From assembly GCA_018882545.1 (NCBI GenBank), contig VERS01000090.1, positions 1 through 7,468 on the forward strand: a stretch of DNA of 7,468 bases, read 5' to 3'. Positions 5,362 through 7,468 of the stretch are shown in pieces; the stretch's first letter is position 1, and each line of letters opens with the position of its first letter. This stretch comes from Mycobacterium sp. Its GTDB lineage: Bacteria; Actinomycetota; Actinomycetes; Mycobacteriales; Mycobacteriaceae. The notes beneath the pieces were generated by a model that searched no databases, was not told the origin of the DNA, and saw nothing but the letters and a program-made list of their open reading frames with translations. Position numbers and translations under genes: made by a program.

Positions 5362-6891
5362 ATGACAGAGACGCACCACCACCTCCAGCACGCCGCCGAG
5401 AGCGACCTTCAGGAAAAGGGTTTGTCCCGCAACTCGGTTGGCGTGCTCGGCAGCACGATTCTGGGGATCTCCTCAGTCGCCCCCGCCTACGCCCTGACCG
5501 CCACCATCGGCATCCTGGTCACCCAGGCCGGCTCGAAGATGGCGGTGGTGATCATCGCCGGATTCCTGCCGATGTTCTTCGCCGCCTACGCCTACCGGGA
5601 GTTCAACAAGGTCGCACCGGACTGCGGCACCTCGTTCACCTGGACCACCAAGGCCTTCGGTCCCTACATCGGCTGGATCGGTGGCTGGGCGGCGATCCTC
5701 GCCACCGCGATCGTGCTCTCCAACCTGGCCGGAGTCGCAGTCGAGTTCTTCTATCAGTTCCTTGGCGATCTCTTCAGAAACGAAACGATCGGGGGTCTGT
5801 GGGAGAACCAACTGGTCAACGTGGGGACTTGCGTACTGTTCCTGGCGGTCGCCACCTGGGTGGCCTACCGCGGCATCACCACCACTGAACGGGTGCAGTT
5901 TGTCCTGGTCGGATTCCAGCTGCTCGTCCTCGCTGTCTTCTCGGCCATCGCAATCGCCAAGTCCGGTTCCGCCCCGACCGGCATGACGTTTTCCTTTGAG
6001 TGGTTCAGCCCGGCCGGACTTACCCTGTCGGCCTTCATCGCCGGGCTGTCCGGCTCGATCTTCGCGTTCTGGGGCTGGGACACCTCATTGACCGTCAACG
6101 AGGAATCCAAGGACGCCGACAAAACCCCCGGGCGAGCTGCGCTGCTCTGCGTGCTGTCGATCCTGCTGACCTACCTCATCGTGGCGACCGCCAGCCAGAT
6201 GTTCGCCGGAACCGGGACCGAGGGTGTCGGGCTGGGTAATGAGGAAAATGCCGCGAACGTGTTCGGCGAGCTTGCCGAACCGGTACTCGGCAAACCGTGG
6301 CACCTGCTGCTGTTTCTGGCAGTACTGGCCTCCAGCACCGCCAGCCTGATCACGACGTTTCTACCGTCGTCGCGCACGATGCTGGGGATGGCGAGCTACG
6401 GGGCGCTGCCCCCGCGTTTCGCCGCGATCCATCCGCGCTACCTCACACCGTCCTACGCGACGGTGGCAGCCGGTGTTGTCGCGGGCACCTTCTACACCGT
6501 GATGCACGTGCTGAGCAAGAACGCGCTGACCGACACCATCTACGCCCTGGGCATCATGATTTGCTTCTACTACGGCCTGACGGCCTTCGGCTGCATCTGG
6601 TTCTTCCGCCGCGAACTGTTCGCCAACCTCAACAGCTTCGCTTTCAAGTTCCTCTTCCCCCTGCTGGGCGGATCGGGCCTGCTGGCCGTGCTGATCATCA
6701 CGCTCCGCGACGCCGCGTCACCCGAGTACGGGAGCGGGGCAAGCGTCTTCGGCGTCGGGCTCGTGCTCATCCTCGGCCTCGGTCTGATCCTGCTCGGACT
6801 CATCCTGATGCTGGTGTGGCGATCGCGGTCGCCGGCTTTTTTCCGGGGCGAGACGCTGCACAAGGACACCCCCATCATCGTCGCCGGCTGA
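5362..6891 (+). CDS. APC-superfamily amino acid/amine permease, 12 TM
   Basis: 509 residues from ATG 5362-5364, chosen because AGGGG (5352-5356) lies 5 nt upstream; a GTG at 5356 would add two residues. The cytosolic N-terminus has a His cluster (HHHLQH, 5-10). About twelve hydrophobic helices follow, near 25-52, 61-78, 103-131, 153-170, 178-199, 219-240, 258-280, 313-335, 365-383, 391-412, 427-447 and 462-486. GISSVAPAYALT (35-46) in TM1 and FAFWGWDT (234-241) in TM6 are typical of APC secondary transporters, where the broken TM1 and TM6 helices form the substrate site. It probably imports an amino acid or amine with H+ or Na+. The convergent neighbour is a copper amine oxidase, so an amine substrate is attractive but inferred. 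Several codons rare in high-GC mycobacteria (AGA, CTA, TTT, AAT) are seen by eye, hinting that it may be a later acquisition; codon bias was not calculated. Confidence 0.93.
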   Translation: MTETHHHLQHAAESDLQEKGLSRNSVGVLGSTILGISSVAPAYALTATIGILVTQAGSKMAVVIIAGFLPMFFAAYAYREFNKVAPDCGTSFTWTTKAFGPYIGWIGGWAAILATAIVLSNLAGVAVEFFYQFLGDLFRNETIGGLWENQLVNVGTCVLFLAVATWVAYRGITTTERVQFVLVGFQLLVLAVFSAIAIAKSGSAPTGMTFSFEWFSPAGLTLSAFIAGLSGSIFAFWGWDTSLTVNEESKDADKTPGRAALLCVLSILLTYLIVATASQMFAGTGTEGVGLGNEENAANVFGELAEPVLGKPWHLLLFLAVLASSTASLITTFLPSSRTMLGMASYGALPPRFAAIHPRYLTPSYATVAAGVVAGTFYTVMHVLSKNALTDTIYALGIMICFYYGLTAFGCIWFFRRELFANLNSFAFKFLFPLLGGSGLLAVLIITLRDAASPEYGSGASVFGVGLVLILGLGLILLGLILMLVWRSRSPAFFRGETLHKDTPIIVAG

Positions 6892-6919
6892 CGGCCACCG
6901 GTCAGTGGCAGGCGCCGGC
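6883..6919. terminator. Possible two-way GC-rich stem-loop spanning both stop codons
   Basis: GCCGGC at 6883-6888 can pair with GCCGGC at 6914-6919, and nested inside GCCAC (6894-6898) pairs with GTGGC (6905-6909) around a 6-nt loop. The structure covers the permease stop (6889-6891), the 10-bp gap and the amine oxidase stop (6902-6904). It has no T-run on either strand, so it is not a classic intrinsic terminator, though mycobacterial stem-loops often lack one. GCCGGC is common in such DNA, so chance pairing is possible. Confidence 0.3.
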
Positions 6920-7468
6920 CTGCCCCTTGGGGGTCGGGGGCGCGTCGATCGAGGGGTTGCGGTCGAAGAAGCCCGACGGTTTGAGCCAGAACGACACCAC
7001 ATCCACCGACATGATCGGCCACTCCTCGACCCGGGTGATGTGGTGGATACCGAAGACGTACCACAGCACCACGTCGGTGTTCTCCAGTGGCGCGTCGTCT
7101 TTGATCCACTCAGTCATGCCGGTGTCGACCTCGGACTGGGTGGGGTAATCGCCGGCCGGCCATCGCTCATCGGGATGGTTCTTGGTCACCCACAGCGTGT
7201 GGCCGATCACCGGCGCCCGCAGATACTGCACCGTGGAGGGATCCATCATCGCCGGGAAGCATCCGCCGGGAACGAGCTTGTAGGCGACGTTCGTGCCGTG
7301 CTTGTTGACCTTGTTCGGGTTGACGACCTTCCACGCACGCTGGGTGGACCAGTCGAAGTCGCGGGCCGACTCCGCCTCCGAGGCGATCGTCTTCGAGGTG
7401 GTCACCAGCGCAAGGCCGTAGGGGTTGTCTTTGGACACCGGGGGCGCCGAGGAGTCGACCTCCATCAC
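6902..7468 (-). CDS. Copper amine oxidase (primary-amine oxidase), C-terminal part, 5'-truncated by window edge
   Basis: 188 residues are visible; the frame runs off the window at 7468 and the true start is outside (the GTG at the edge is an internal Val). Copper amine oxidases convert primary amines to aldehydes, releasing ammonia and hydrogen peroxide, with Cu(II) and a topaquinone made from an active-site Tyr. Visible here is the end of the large beta-sandwich catalytic domain. GIHHITRVEEWPIM corresponds to the family's third copper ligand region; the second His (7040-7042) is the likely ligand, 46 residues from the C-terminus, close to the spacing I recall for Arthrobacter globiformis amine oxidase. 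LKPSGFFDRNP then matches the family's C-terminal block. The topaquinone Tyr and the HxH copper pair lie beyond the window, so activity cannot be judged. About 450 residues are probably missing. It converges on the permease gene with a 10-bp gap. Confidence 0.93.
   Translation of the reverse strand: MMEVDSSAPPVSKDNPYGLALVTTSKTIASEAESARDFDWSTQRAWKVVNPNKVNKHGTNVAYKLVPGGCFPAMMDPSTVQYLRAPVIGHTLWVTKNHPDERWPAGDYPTQSEVDTGMTEWIKDDAPLENTDVVLWYVFGIHHITRVEEWPIMSVDVVSFWLKPSGFFDRNPSIDAPPTPKGQAGACH

Noticed and set aside
6297..7148. Plus-strand open frame of 283 codons across the permease 3' end and amine oxidase
   Set aside because: The frames of the permease and the amine oxidase both carry clear family motifs; this one is compositionally biased and motif-free.
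1..7468. Mobile element, CRISPR array, toxin-antitoxin pair, tRNA or riboswitch
   Set aside because: No transposase or integrase motif, no regularly spaced repeats, no cloverleaf and no gap large enough for a riboswitch; the only tandem repeat is the two-copy 27-bp unit.

Overview
The window looks like chromosomal DNA from a mycobacterium, most likely a fast-growing Mycolicibacterium. Base composition is high-GC throughout, several starts are GTG, and the left two thirds follows a gene order I recall from Mycobacterium tuberculosis: zinc metallopeptidase (Rv2575), small secreted protein (Rv2576c), hisS (Rv2580c), glyoxalase II-like hydrolase (Rv2581c), ppiB (Rv2582). Locus names are from memory; no search was run.

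Layout. Positions 1-417 (+) hold the C-terminal part of an HExxH metallopeptidase. Facing it is a probable two-gene minus-strand unit: a YbjN-like cytosolic protein of unknown function (919-1359), then a secreted MmpS-like protein (460-900). A short tandem repeat sits where the convergent genes meet. Next, also on the minus strand, is a two-gene operon: a metallo-beta-lactamase-fold hydrolase (2700-3377) overlapping hisS (1444-2703) by four bases. A stem-loop starting in the hisS stop codon probably ends it. ppiB (3434-4315, +), a membrane-anchored cyclophilin, diverges from this operon across about 56 bp.

The right-hand part departs from the M. tuberculosis order, where relA would follow ppiB. 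Instead there is a tandem-domain universal stress protein (4316-5224, -), a divergent 12-TM APC-family permease (5362-6891, +), and the C-terminal part of a copper amine oxidase (6902-7468, -, running off the window). The last two make chemical sense together: uptake of an amine or amino acid, then oxidative deamination to aldehyde, ammonia and hydrogen peroxide. The stress protein may answer the resulting stress or nitrogen/energy status, but that is inference.

The window is tightly packed: no gap between genes exceeds about 140 bp. I see no RNA gene, CRISPR array, insertion sequence, phage gene or toxin-antitoxin pair. I did not find a clearly new biological system. The items most worth checking are the amine-utilisation block at the ppiB locus, the paired leaderless-type starts between the hydrolase gene and ppiB, and the two poorly characterised small genes.
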